Source: Botryosphaeria dothidea
Lineage: Eukaryota > Ascomycota > Dothideomycetes > Botryosphaeriales > Botryosphaeriaceae
DNA: 64,000 bases
NCBI GenBank assembly: GCA_011503125.2
Contig: WWBZ02000040.1
Coordinates: 3,286,001-3,350,000, forward strand
Direction: 5' to 3'
Position numbers and translations under genes: made by a program. Numbering within the stretch: the first letter of the stretch is position 1; the number at the start of each line of letters is the position of its first letter. Under the pieces are notes generated by a model. It saw nothing but the letters and a program-made list of their open reading frames with translations. It was not told the DNA's origin and searched no databases. Positions 55,881 through 64,000 of the stretch are shown in pieces.

Positions 55881-58800
55881 ATGGATAGTCTCGCTATAAC
55901 CGCCAAAGAAAGCTGGCTCAAACGCCCATGGTCTTCGGAAGACTGCCACTCGAGCACGCCTTCAAAGCGGCATCGAGAATGTGGTCAGAGCCCGGGTGAA
56001 GATTCACCTTTGTCATGGAGTGCAACTCCAGTATCATCACTCGGCGCTCAGATACGTGGAGACAGCCTGCCAGCTCCCAGTCCTCCTTCCAGTTTTTTTC
56101 TCTCCACGCCAATTGACCTGGATCTTCCCGACGCGTGTTCGCCTAGAGATGTCATCCCTTCTGCTATTGACAGATTTCTGCTTGAAGTTACTCCGTCTGA
56201 TTCGGAAAGCATCGCATGCCTGGATTTGGAGACTCGCATGGGTGATTCATCTGCTATCGTCACCGCAACATTTGACGAAACCTCAGCAGAATCTTGTCCA
56301 GGCGGACGAGAGGCAGATTCGAGTGAGGACTCTGACGTCTGTTACGGTCTGGTGCGTAATCGAGGTTCCAAACGAATTCACAGATGCTGATTCTGTACAA
56401 GATTTGTGACATAAAAGTCGAGCCCCGCTGGGTGCCTCCGAACTACGCCGACAAGGGATTTCTGGAAGTTCCCGAGGAAGGACAGTCCTTCCTGGCGCTG
56501 AGATTCTCTTTTCGTGAAGACGTTTGTATCATTCAGACGCAGGAAGAAGAGGATGTCGCCATGCTCAACCGTAAAAGCTTCGATGCCTTCCACGATTTGC
56601 CCGAGCCCGTGCGTTTGGAGGGTCTTGTGCACAAGGTTGAGTGGGCAGACAACATTGCTGCGGTCGAGAAAGATAGCAAGTCAGTCCGTATGACCATTGA
56701 CGCCAACATCTATGGACCCCGAGCTGTGGCTGAGACTGTTGCGCGAAAGCTCGCCACCTTTGGCCTTTTTCTGCAGATACCGTACCTCAACGCCTGCAAC
56801 TTTCCATATGAAAACCCGCAGTACCTTGACCTTTCTCATGTCGTCTTTTTCGACATTCCTACACCACCGGAATCTTCAGGCTTCCAGGAAATGACAATGG
56901 CAGGAAAGGGTTCTCTGTCAGAGATTACTGAAACTGTGATGGATCTTAATCAAATCATTGAAGATGTTCCGCAACAACATTACCTGATCGAGGCCCCCAC
57001 TGACCACGATTCCAGAATCATGAGCTCTCTGTTGCCGTGAGTAGCCATGACATGATCTACTTACCATTAATTAACGAATTTCTTTTCTGTAGTCACCAAA
57101 AGACTGCCGTAGACTTCATCCGAAGAAGGGAGACTGGAGACATACCTCTTGGAGAGAGCCTCTGGGAAGATTTAGGATCAGAACCCTCTTGGTGAGGAAC
57201 CTGCTTCACGTTGTATAAGCAGCACCGGCTGATATTGTTCTACATGCAGTTACAAGCACCGTATTACTGGGTTCAACAGTGAGACCGCACAAGATGCTCT
57301 CGGCGGCATTCTTGCTGATGAAATGGGCCTCGGAAAATCGTTAACATTGCTGGCTCGCATAGTTACCTCACTGTGCCACGCCAATGAGTTTGTCGGACCT
57401 GATGGAATCGGCCTACCACCAGACTCCGAAGGCATAGTGTCGGCAAAATCTACATTATTAGTCGTACCATCTGCACGTGAGTTTCCTAGCATTATCTTTT
57501 TGATTTTTATCGCTACTAACAGTATATTCCGGTACTGCAGTATTGCTTGACAGCTGGATCGATGAAATTAAGAGGTCTGCCCCACTGCTGACAGAAACGC
57601 ATGCTGCCTTTGCTGACTAGCTTCCAGACACATCAGCCCTGGAACGCTCAAAGTCCACAAGTATCACGGCCAGCATAGACAAATTGATCGACCGTCACTC
57701 GTTGATCATGATGTCGTGCTCACCACGTACGGCACAGTTGCTACAGAGCTGCGCCGGGGTCGTGGCATGCTGCAGAGTATCAATTGGTATCGACTCGTCC
57801 TGGATGAAGGTAGAAATCCCTCTCCCCCACAGATGACACTAAATAAACTAATCGAGGGACTGTAGCTCATGTGATAAGGAACTGGTCAACCAAGCAGTTC
57901 AAAGCTGTCATCACAATCCCTGCACATATTCGGTGGTGCCTCAGCGGTACTCCTATCCAGAATTCACTTGAAGATCTCGGGGCGCTGGTTAAGTTCCTCC
58001 AAGTGCCGGTCCTCAAAGACGGCAACAATTTCAACACTTACATCACTCGAAAGACCACTCTCACCGCATCAGCTTCGAGAAGCGATTTCGAAAACCTCCG
58101 GTGTCTTCTCGGGTCTGTATGCCTGCGTCGGAACAAGAGTGTCCTTCCGAGCTACTTGAACCAATTCAAGGAGTACACACATCCGATAGAATTCAGCGAA
58201 GGAGAAAAGGCCCAATATATGCGACTCAAGAAGCGTTGTAAACGAGCAATTGACATGGCTGTCAGTGGTCACAAAGTCAAAGAGACACACCAAAGTGTGT
58301 TGGAAGCACTACTTCGGTTACGCCTTTTCTGCAACAATGGAGACGTACCCTCCACTGGCTTCTCACCCGCAGCTCCTGAAGAGGCTCTCAGTCAAATGCA
58401 ACAAAGCGGAGAAGCAGTCTGCGGATACTGTTCCTGTGAAGTCGTCTCTCTGGGTGGGTGTGACGTTTCAAGCTCTGCGGTTCTCACCAACTGTCGCAAG
58501 CTGGTCTGCAGTGAATGCGTCTCACGGTATCAGTCAGACGTGCAAGACCACCGCAACGAGCATCTTGAGTGCCAATTGTGCCGAAAGTACCACGAGCATG
58601 ATGAAGAGATGTTCGAGAGCATTGGTGAGAATGAAGTCGAAGATAACGGGGAGAAATCGTATCCGACCAAGTTGAAGGTTTTGCTTGAAGACATTAATCA
58701 ACACAAGAGCCATGAGAAAAGGTGCGTTCAGCCCTCTCTACTGTTCGCTTAATACTGAGTCTACCAGCGTCATTTTCAGCTTCTGGAAACGGACTCTCGA

Positions 58801-59405
58801 CATTGTCGGCAAGCTTTTCACTGCAAACGGTGTCAATTTTTTACGCGTAGACGGCTCCCTGCCATTCGCTGCCAGGAAGATGGTCCTTTCTGAGTTCCAA
58901 ACAAGCACTGAAAAGACAGTTCTTCTCATGACTTTAGGTACCGGAGCTGTGGGGTAAGTCCTCAGTACTGTATTCCCACGAATGCTCTCTGCTGACGTCG
59001 TGATTACAGGTTAAACAGCCTCGCGGTCGCAAGCCGCCTCCATATCCTCGAGCCACAGTGGAACCCTTCAGTTGAAAGCCAAGCAATGGGCCGCGTCCTT
59101 AGGCTTGGTCAAGAGAAATCAGTAACCATTGTTCGTTACATCGTGAATAAGACTGTGGAAGAGGTAAGCTCCAGGAAGATATTACCGTGAGTTTTGGGAA
59201 TAACAAAACATCCCAGAGCGTGCAACAGCGTCAACACCGCAAGGTAATGCTGTCAAGCGGCGGGTTCAAGGAAGATTCTAAACAGAAGGCCTTGTTGCAA
59301 ACTTACTCGGTACGCTCTTGACCTATGTCTACTCGTGACTGTCCTCTGACACAGTTAGGCAATGATCTCGTAATGAAATATGCTCGATTCTCTTGTATCA
59401 TGTGA
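55881..59405 (+). CDS. SNF2-family helicase-like ATPase with RING finger (Rad5/HLTF/RAD16-like)
   Basis: ATP-dependent DNA translocase with an inserted RING, like Rad5/HLTF and RAD16. The ATG at 55881 starts MDSLAITAKESWLKRPWSSE. The first intron (56352-56401, 50 nt) gives DVCYGL/ICDIKVEPRW. Roughly eight more short introns follow. Motif I is DEMGLGKSLTLLARI, motif II VLDEAHVIRN, motif III WCLSGTPIQNSLEDLGALVK, then FENLRCLLGSVCLRRNKSVL. The RING insert begins CGYCSCEV and ends CQLC; its fourth ligand position is Lys rather than His (CRKLVCSEC). The helicase C domain has VIFSFWKRTLDIVGKLF, VDGSLPFAARKMVLSEFQ, motif V TLGTGAVGLNSL and motif VI QAMGRVLRLGQ. The last exons encode VQQRQHRKVMLSSGG and LGNDLVMKYARFSCIM, stop at 59403-59405. 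No HIRAN domain was recognised. Its divergent neighbour is the NLR-like gene. Confidence 0.9.
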
Positions 59406-60513
59406 AGTCCGGACTCAATGATAGGCAATGCGTAAAGACGTCAGGGGAAGCAGTTAAGAGGGATGGTTGCTTTCCTAGTAACAGCTCAACAACTTAATAA
59501 ACCTTGTGGTTCTAGGTAAATAGCAACTTCTTAGATAGACCTGGATTTCTCTAACTACATTGAGTATCTGAATACATACAGAGCTGATATAATGATTGTA
59601 GATTTCATCCTACCACATAAAAATGTAGGAATTCCAGGCCTTAGCGGGTTGTACCGAATTAAAGATTTTATCTACATATCAAAATTTAAAGAGCCCAAGG
59701 ACGTTTCTGTGCTCATCACTTCTGTAGCTCTGCAGAAGCAATGATAATATCCTCTGGCTGTCTTTAAGAATCAAAGGCCTGAAAAGGGAAAGTGCTTTTA
59801 TTGAAGCGAGTGGAACCCCACCCCAGTGGCCCCGGCATCGTAACTCCGTTCTACTTAGTAATCTTGACGTGCCTGCGAGTCACGTCCTTCCAGGTGCCAA
59901 GACCAATGATCCAATCTTTTTCAGCTTCAGATTTAAGGGCGCAGGTGCACGTGAATCGCAAAGTCAAAAGCTATTCCCTTTTTGTGTTAGATCTTGCCTT
60001 TCCTGACGAAGCGGTGAGGCCAAATTCCCTATCGGTCTCTATCTGGAAAGGGCGGCTTCTGCTTAAAGAGTTGGGGGCCGGGTAGGTGGGGGTAGATATG
60101 AGTATCGAGGAAGCGCGGGACAGCCTCGCAACAAGGCTTGAGGACCTTGCGTGTGTGGTTTGCATACACCAAAGTCTTCCAGAGCGTAATGAACGTGGTT
60201 GAAGAGCTGTAGCATCTTCGACAGTCTACCCCATCTCTACTTAACGATGGTCCCATGCCAATAAACACCCAGAAAAAGAAGATCGAGTGTGGTAATTTAC
60301 TCGGAAAAAGTCCGCTGTGTTGACAGCTGGAGTAAGAAAGCCCTGTCTCAGAGACCGACTTTCGTTACGCTAGCCTGGACGTCAACAAATCTTTTGCATT
60401 TTCTGCCAGTGTTTTGTTTGATCTCCACATACAATAACTATAAATGACAGCGTGCATGCTTGCAGCCTTTCATGAAAATATTAATTCCATCATTCCCATC
60501 ATTCATTAGCCAT
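59406..60513. other. AT-rich intergenic
   Basis: About 1.1 kb between convergent 3' ends. 59500-59760 is noticeably AT-rich. No gene is seen. Confidence 0.35.
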
Positions 60514-63500
60514 CTACATCATTACCAAAACTACCACAGAGCCAACAACCCCGACGGTACCCCAAATCTTCATTCCTTCCAACCCCGCTGCTCCGCCCCT
60601 CGAACTCGTCTCCGCCGGCGCCGCATCCGTCTCCGTCCCGTCAGTAGCTGAAGCGCTCCTGCTGGTCGTGATGCTTCCACTGCCCGAGCGGCTCGCCGTC
60701 GACGAGCCCCCGGCGCTCTCCGCCTCCACGGCCTCGGCAGAGACGCTGCTCTTACTCGCCAGCGCCTCCAATCCGGCCTGCAGACCACCCACTATAAGGC
60801 TGCCCAGCCCATCCGCGCCGGTAGCAGTAGCCGTGGTCCATCCCACTGTCCGCGTCGCCTCAAACGTAGCTTCGTCAGCCGGATCCGTGCCCATGACGAC
60901 GCCTCCCGGACCCAGGCTGAATAGCACGCCGTCAACCGTCACTGGCGGGCCACCGACGCTCAGTACCGCATCTCCGATGCGAACAGTTCCGTCTGCCAGA
61001 CGTGTGGCTGTCAGAACGCTGCCATCAGGCGCTGTGATGAGGGCCTGCACTTGGCCTCCTGCGAAAATGGTTGAGAGCGGGACAGTCTGTCCGTTCACGA
61101 CGACCCCTGACCCGTCTGGAGCAGCGCTCAGAACGGTACCGTCGATGGTCACAGGCGGTCCGCCAGGAAGGAGCGTTGTTCCATCGACTACGAGCGCCCC
61201 GCCCTCTGAACCACCAGCTGCGGAAGCTGTGACCACACGCCCATCGCTTAACGTCACGACTGCGCCCTGGACTGCCGCGGCTGCAGTAACGGCTGGGTAG
61301 GCAGGAAGAGCGGCAACAGAGCTGCCGCCAACAACGATTCCGGCCGGAGCGATGGAGACAGGAGTGCCCTGAATCATTACAGCCGGGCCGCCAGGAAGGA
61401 TGGTGGTGCCGTCCACGACAAGTGGTTGTCCTGGAGTGACAGTGTAGGCCGTTCCGGCAATGGTGACGACCTGGCTACCACCAGAAGCCGGATCTAGGGC
61501 CACCGTCTGAGTTCCGACGACGATGCTGCCACCGGCTACTGAGACAGGTGTGCCGTCGATGACTTGTGCTGGGTCTCCGGCGCGAATGGTTGTACTGCCG
61601 CTCTGTCCGCCTCCAGTTCCTCCGCCGATGACAATGGCTCCTGGATCGGATGGGTCTGACAGGATGGGCTGACCTCCGACAGTAGCTATGGGAGCTGCTG
61701 CTCCTGGAATAGCAATTGTGGAGGGTGCACCTCCTCCTTGATCCGCTCCTCCCCCTCCATTGCCGCCGCCAACAACTACGACGCCCGCGCCCACGGACAC
61801 AGGGACGCCTCCAATAGTGGTAGCTTGTCCCGGCGCGAGCGGTGCGCCGCCTACGACAACGCCAGAACCAGGTTGGTTCGGATTCGCAGCGATAGGCTGG
61901 CCACCAACAGTGGCAATTGGAATAGGAACGGGATCCGGAACGTTGTCATTGTCATTGTCTCCGCCATTATTTGCCGGGGGTGCAGGTGCGTTGGTGCTTC
62001 CTCCTCCGCTTCCACCACCTCCGTTGTTAATGCTGCTGACGATGGCGCTGATTATGGGCCCAAGTCCGCCGTTGCCGCCATTGCCGCTTCCCGGGTCAGC
62101 TGGGTCAGAGGCAGGAGGGTCTGTGGGATCAGGGTTCGATGGGGGATCCGCTGCAGGGTTGGTGTTCGTCGGCGGGTCGGTTGCGGGTGGATCATTGTTA
62201 CTCGGTGGATCATTATTACTCGGAGGATCGCCGTTGCTCGGAGGATCGCCATTGCTTGGAGGATCATTGTTGCTTGGAGGATCATTGTTGCTTGGAGGAA
62301 CAGTTGTAGGTGTTGGGCCTGGATCCTCTGGAGTAGGGGACGGCTCCGGAGGCGTCGGTTCTGGATCTTGTGGTGGCAAAGATGTGATGATGGTGCCAAT
62401 CAAACCACCTTTAGTCGTCAGAGGGAGGGGAGGATCAGAGACCGGAAGATCTATGCCCCCAGTCACACAACCAGTCCAAGCTGGATCCATGTCCAGTACC
62501 AAAGATGTCGGCATACTGATCCAGGGATTGTAGTCGTCCCAGATGGTCTCGCAGTCATCGTGAGGTAGATTGTTGAATATGGAGTGACAGATTGCCTGGC
62601 CGGTGTACGCACTCAACGGGACGGGCGAGTTCAGATCGTCAAAGTTGAAGGAGTAGACACCCTCGCCAGGGAAGCGTGTAGACGACAGCGACTCGGGTGC
62701 TATGGGTAGGATATTGTTTGTCCCAGACCGCGAGCAGCTGAAGACGTTGAGGGAATGGAATGAGATGTACACTGTAGGCGAGGTCAGGGTTGTACCTTCA
62801 AATTCGATTGTGTTGGGGCCAGTCCCAGTGGGAGTGCCCGTGATGTAAGTCCGATTTGCATCGCAAAGCTCACCGACCCGGGTCACAGGCCAGTATAGGA
62901 GTCGTGCGGATGATGCGGCAAGTAGGCAAGTTGCGCACCAATCTATCGAGGTCTGTCTTTTCTGAAGGGCGAGTGCCGACTGCTCTTGAAGGAACCTTGC
63001 GGGAAGTGTAGGAGCGGGAGTGATGGCGGCGGCAGGCGGCAGCTCCTTCTTATCCGGCGTTTCTTCAGTAGGCTGAGCTCTCTTCGGATACAGAAAAAGC
63101 TCCTCAGACCAAGTGTATGTTCCAGAAGTTGTGCAGTGAGGAATCTCGGGATAACTGAACGTAGGGATCACGGTGGTGTTGCGAGTTGCAAACCATGACC
63201 TGATGGGATCGTACACAGAGAAGAATGACGAGACGAGGGATACGCAATCGCTTGGGTTGATGTTGCATGGCCGAGGATCCGGGAACGATCCCAGTGTGGT
63301 CGTAGTCGGATATGGGAAAGTAAGTGAGTACTCGGTGCGACTCGGCACGCCAGCACAGCGCGGATATCCATCGCACAGGGTTGAACAGTTGGTTGCCGGA
63401 GGGTAGGTGACGTCTGCAGTTGCCTGTACGCCACTGCAGAAGCCTGTTATCTGGGATGTCCCTGTCCAGTCCTGTCTAGAGCTGCTCCATCTCGAAAGAG

Positions 63501-64000
63501 CGGACTGACAGCTCAGGGCATACGAGTAACCGCTGCCAGTGGCGATCCCGGAAGTTATGGTGGAAGCTCCTGGCACGGTCGGCGGAGGACGTGTGTCAAT
63601 AATCAAGCCGGTCGAAGTTCCAGGCACCGAAGGCGGAGGGCGGGTGTCAATGACCAAACCAGACGAAGTTGCAGGCACTGAAGGCGGAGGGCGAGTGTCA
63701 ATAACCAGCGTTTCGGAAGACGTGTCGACGGCTAAGACATCGGTCGGGACAGGGCTGGCAGAGGTCACCAATACCTCACTGTTGTTGACGGCAGTAGCGC
63801 GTGCAAAAACGGCAGGCGTTGAAGCATTAGCGGCGGTTGTCTGGGGCAGGTAAGGGTTTGGGACCGCCGGGTTCCAGATGATGCAGGGAAGGTCGTCGGT
63901 GTTCGTCTCGGGAAGGGGCGAGCTGGTGTCGATCAGCAGAGTTTCTGAGGAGCTGCTGGTAATCGACTGCGCAGCAACCGAGGCCACGGCGGCAAGCACG
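60514..64000 (-). CDS. repeat-rich GPI-anchored adhesin-like cell-wall protein, 5' end beyond window
   Basis: At least 1161 codons, still open at the window edge. The first residues visible (LAAVASVAAQS) look like the end of a signal peptide, so only a few codons are missing. A Cys-containing ectodomain follows, with LSCQSALSRWSS, YPPATNCSTLCDGYPRCAG, DWCATCLLAASSARLLYWPV and CETIWDDYNPWISMPTSLVL. Before it, a segment is repeated three to four times around VIDTRPPPSVP. After it comes a Pro/Ser/Asn/Asp-rich region (PPSNNDPPSNGD repeats). Then a long block of imperfect ~40-residue repeats (GGPPVTIDGTVLSAAPDG, VVNGQTVPLS, VSVAGGSIVVGTQTVAL) suggests a beta-rich stalk. The end is Ser/Thr-rich, then a hydrophobic tail WGTVGVVGSVVVLVMM, a likely GPI signal. 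A wall or adhesion role is inferred from architecture. Confidence 0.85.
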   Translation of the reverse strand, partial: VLAAVASVAAQSITSSSSETLLIDTSSPLPETNTDDLPCIIWNPAVPNPYLPQTTAANASTPAVFARATAVNNSEVLVTSASPVPTDVLAVDTSSETLVIDTRPPPSVPATSSGLVIDTRPPPSVPGTSTGLIIDTRPPPTVPGASTITSGIATGSGYSYALSCQSALSRWSSSRQDWTGTSQITGFCSGVQATADVTYPPATNCSTLCDGYPRCAGVPSRTEYSLTFPYPTTTTLGSFPDPRPCNINPSDCVSLVSSFFSVYDPIRSWFATRNTTVIPTFSYPEIPHCTTSGTYTWSEELFLYPKRAQPTEETPDKKELPPAAAITPAPTLPARFLQEQSALALQKRQTSIDWCATCLLAASSARLLYWPVTRVGELCDANRTYITGTPTGTGPNTIEFEGTTLTSPTVYISFHSLNVFSCSRSGTNNILPIAPESLSSTRFPGEGVYSFNFDDLNSPVPLSAYTGQAICHSIFNNLPHDDCETIWDDYNPWISMPTSLVLDMDPAWTGCVTGGIDLPVSDPPLPLTTKGGLIGTIITSLPPQDPEPTPPEPSPTPEDPGPTPTTVPPSNNDPPSNNDPPSNGDPPSNGDPPSNNDPPSNNDPPATDPPTNTNPAADPPSNPDPTDPPASDPADPGSGNGGNGGLGPIISAIVSSINNGGGGSGGGSTNAPAPPANNGGDNDNDNVPDPVPIPIATVGGQPIAANPNQPGSGVVVGGAPLAPGQATTIGGVPVSVGAGVVVVGGGNGGGGADQGGGAPSTIAIPGAAAPIATVGGQPILSDPSDPGAIVIGGGTGGGQSGSTTIRAGDPAQVIDGTPVSVAGGSIVVGTQTVALDPASGGSQVVTIAGTAYTVTPGQPLVVDGTTILPGGPAVMIQGTPVSIAPAGIVVGGSSVAALPAYPAVTAAAAVQGAVVTLSDGRVVTASAAGGSEGGALVVDGTTLLPGGPPVTIDGTVLSAAPDGSGVVVNGQTVPLSTIFAGGQVQALITAPDGSVLTATRLADGTVRIGDAVLSVGGPPVTVDGVLFSLGPGGVVMGTDPADEATFEATRTVGWTTATATGADGLGSLIVGGLQAGLEALASKSSVSAEAVEAESAGGSSTASRSGSGSITTSRSASATDGTETDAAPAETSSRGGAAGLEGMKIWGTVGVVGSVVVLVMM
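62189..62296 (-). repeat. 18-bp tandem repeat, six units, coding for PPSN(N/G)D
   Basis: Six in-frame 18-bp units lie end to end (62189-62206, 62207-62224, 62225-62242, 62243-62260, 62261-62278, 62279-62296). The last two are identical and the others differ at a few positions. They encode the PPSNND/PPSNGD linker of the adhesin-like protein and are expected to vary in number between strains. Confidence 0.9.
63568..63722 (-). repeat. ~57-60-bp tandem repeat in adhesin-like gene
   Basis: Three to four imperfect copies of a unit containing GGCGGAGG(G/A)CG(G/A/T)GTGTCAAT encode the VIDTRPPPSVP-x-TS-GL repeat near the N-terminus of the adhesin-like protein. Confidence 0.75.

Noticed and set aside
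60668..61300. Plus-strand frames opposite the adhesin-like gene (also 61738-62568)
   Set aside because: Antisense shadows of a repetitive gene; no start context, splice signals or domain.
1..64000. CRISPR arrays, bacterial operons, rRNA genes, intact viral sequences
   Set aside because: None were seen. Intron structure and gene content are consistently those of an ascomycete nuclear genome.

Overview
The window is nuclear DNA from a filamentous ascomycete (Pezizomycotina; Dothideomycetes is my best guess). The reasons are: many short GT-AG introns of about 47-125 nt with CTNAC-like branch points, intron-containing tRNA genes, a GH72 cell-wall transglycosylase, a secreted GH3 beta-glucosidase, a CON-6 conidiation protein, PTH11-type fungal rhodopsin-domain membrane proteins, allantoate-permease-type MFS transporters, and a NACHT NLR-like gene. 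No search was run. Exon structures were read by eye from splice motifs and frame continuity.

Layout. 0-5 kb: the 3' end of a frameshifted SDR gene, a GPI-anchored GH72 glucanosyltransferase (+) and an MFS permease (-). 5-11 kb: a three-exon secreted 8-cysteine protein hidden in an apparent gap (-), a conserved-looking disordered protein (-), a Tc1/mariner-like DDE transposase broken by one stop codon (+), and a 20-cysteine GPI-type surface protein (-). 13-22 kb: a GH3 beta-glucosidase (+), a GC-rich single-pass membrane protein (+), a small hydrophilic protein (+), and a salicylate-hydroxylase-like FAD monooxygenase with a one-base frameshift (-). 22-28.6 kb is gene-poor but holds a four-exon secreted beta/gamma-crystallin-like protein (-) and two weaker cryptic gene candidates. 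28.7-37 kb: a small conserved protein, a histidine phosphatase with a GC-AG first intron (-), a PRKRIP1-family splicing protein (+), and an MFS transporter divergent from a class IV aminotransferase. 37-42.7 kb: tRNA-Gln(TTG), tRNA-Thr(TGT), PUS7/TruD pseudouridine synthase and CON-6. 44-50 kb: two fungal rhodopsin-domain proteins on either side of an AhpD-like protein. 51-59.4 kb: a divergent pair made of an NLR-like DUF7708-NACHT-C2H2 zinc-finger protein (-) and a SNF2-RING helicase (+). 60.5-64 kb: a repeat-rich GPI-anchored adhesin-like protein running off the window edge (-).

Functional reading. Much of the window concerns the surface and outside of the cell: wall remodelling (GH72), glucan/cellobiose breakdown (GH3), two GPI-type Cys-rich or adhesin-like proteins, at least two small secreted Cys-rich proteins, and two PTH11-like receptors. 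This suits a plant-associated or saprotrophic fungus. Housekeeping genes (PUS7, PRKRIP1, tRNAs) lie in the middle third.

The best candidate for an undescribed system is the head-to-head NLR/SNF2-RING pair at 51.5-59.4 kb. The NLR ends in a C2H2 zinc-finger array and a charged coiled coil, and shares a ~550 bp intergenic region with a chromatin-type ATPase. That a fungal NLR could act through DNA or chromatin with its neighbour is inference, not demonstrated here.
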